In this document: piece after piece, positions 60,499 through 60,526 of the stretch
Layout of the letters: each line of letters opens with the position of its first letter
Numbering within the stretch: the stretch's first letter is position 1
DNA from: JBOICV01 sp050740255
GTDB taxonomy: Bacteria > Pseudomonadota > Gammaproteobacteria > Nevskiales > JBOICV01
Length of the DNA: 60,526 bases
Reading direction: 5' to 3'
NCBI GenBank assembly: GCA_050740255.1
Contig: JBOICV010000117.1
Location: 1-60,526 of the forward strand
Position numbers and translations under genes: made by a program
Notes under the pieces: generated by a model
Seen by the model: the letters and a program-made list of their open reading frames with translations, nothing else
Told to the model about the DNA's origin: nothing
The model's database searches: none

Positions 60499-60526
60499 AG
60501 CTTTACTCCTACTGGCGCTCGTCGGC
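60495..60526 (+). CDS. maiA: Maleylacetoacetate isomerase, 5' end only
   Basis: The ATG at 60495 overlaps the fahA stop (ATGA). The ten visible codons read MKLYSYWRSS, the typical N-terminus of MaiA (zeta-class GST). The rest lies beyond the window. It would isomerise maleylacetoacetate between the HmgA and FahA steps. Confidence 0.75.
   Translation, partial: MKLYSYWRSS

Overview
The window reads as a chromosomal segment of a GC-rich gammaproteobacterium. The main placing evidence is the block birA, coaX, tRNA-Thr(UGU) at 53974-55805. This matches the conserved gammaproteobacterial neighbourhood that normally continues into tRNA-Tyr, tRNA-Gly, tRNA-Thr and tuf, although here that continuation is missing. 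The many wax-ester/triacylglycerol enzymes, acyl-CoA enzymes and secreted lipases suggest a lipid- or hydrocarbon-using group such as Nevskiales/Solimonadaceae. That placement is inference only; no rRNA is present.

Layout. 1-0.5 kb: accessory scar with one end of an IS21-like element and a decayed REP-associated tyrosine transposase (RAYT). 0.66-4.4 kb: small membrane protein, a GST, and an AraC regulator divergent from a SnoaL-like/cupin pair. 4.5-14 kb: envelope and secreted proteins (beta-propeller-like lipoprotein, a secreted protein made of two tandem copies of one module, a choice-of-anchor Q beta-helix lipoprotein, a DUF6351 lipoprotein). An LmrA/YxaF-type TetR follows, whose likely operator sits inside the promoter of a large beta-helix/diheme cytochrome c fusion lipoprotein. 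14-29.5 kb: intracellular lipid metabolism (acyl-CoA dehydrogenase, PlsB-like acyltransferase, FadD-like ligase, two WS/DGATs plus WS/DGAT scars, GDPD, metallo-beta-lactamase hydrolases, an OhrR-like MarR with GST-like partners, SDR). 29.5-38.2 kb: a run of lipoprotein hydrolases (two CocE/NonD, a GDPD-like protein with a damaged active site, a CalB-like lipase, another serine hydrolase), one of them facing a TetR gene across a perfect 32-bp palindrome. 38.3-47.5 kb: a steroid-5-alpha-reductase-like enzyme behind an attenuator-like leader, NTF2-fold protein, methyltransferase, small membrane proteins, aldehyde dehydrogenase, flavin monooxygenase and a second acyl-CoA dehydrogenase. 47.6-55.8 kb: more conserved genes (BtuF-like protein carrying an in-frame repeat insertion, ABC exporter, sterol-desaturase-like enzyme, M61 peptidase, plsY, birA, coaX, tRNA-Thr). 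55.8-60.5 kb: S41 peptidase, class III aminotransferase, a palindromic repeat, then two genes truncated head to head (DUF885 and homogentisate dioxygenase), an intact fumarylacetoacetate hydrolase and the first codons of maiA.

How it may work together (inference): surface lipoprotein hydrolases release fatty acids and alcohols from esters; FadD-like, PlsB-like and WS/DGAT enzymes activate and store them as wax ester or triacylglycerol; acyl-CoA dehydrogenases, aldehyde dehydrogenase and SDRs oxidise them. TetR and MarR regulators divide the region into separately controlled blocks. The homogentisate pathway at the right end looks broken at its first step. No CRISPR array, prophage, rRNA or intact transposase was seen.
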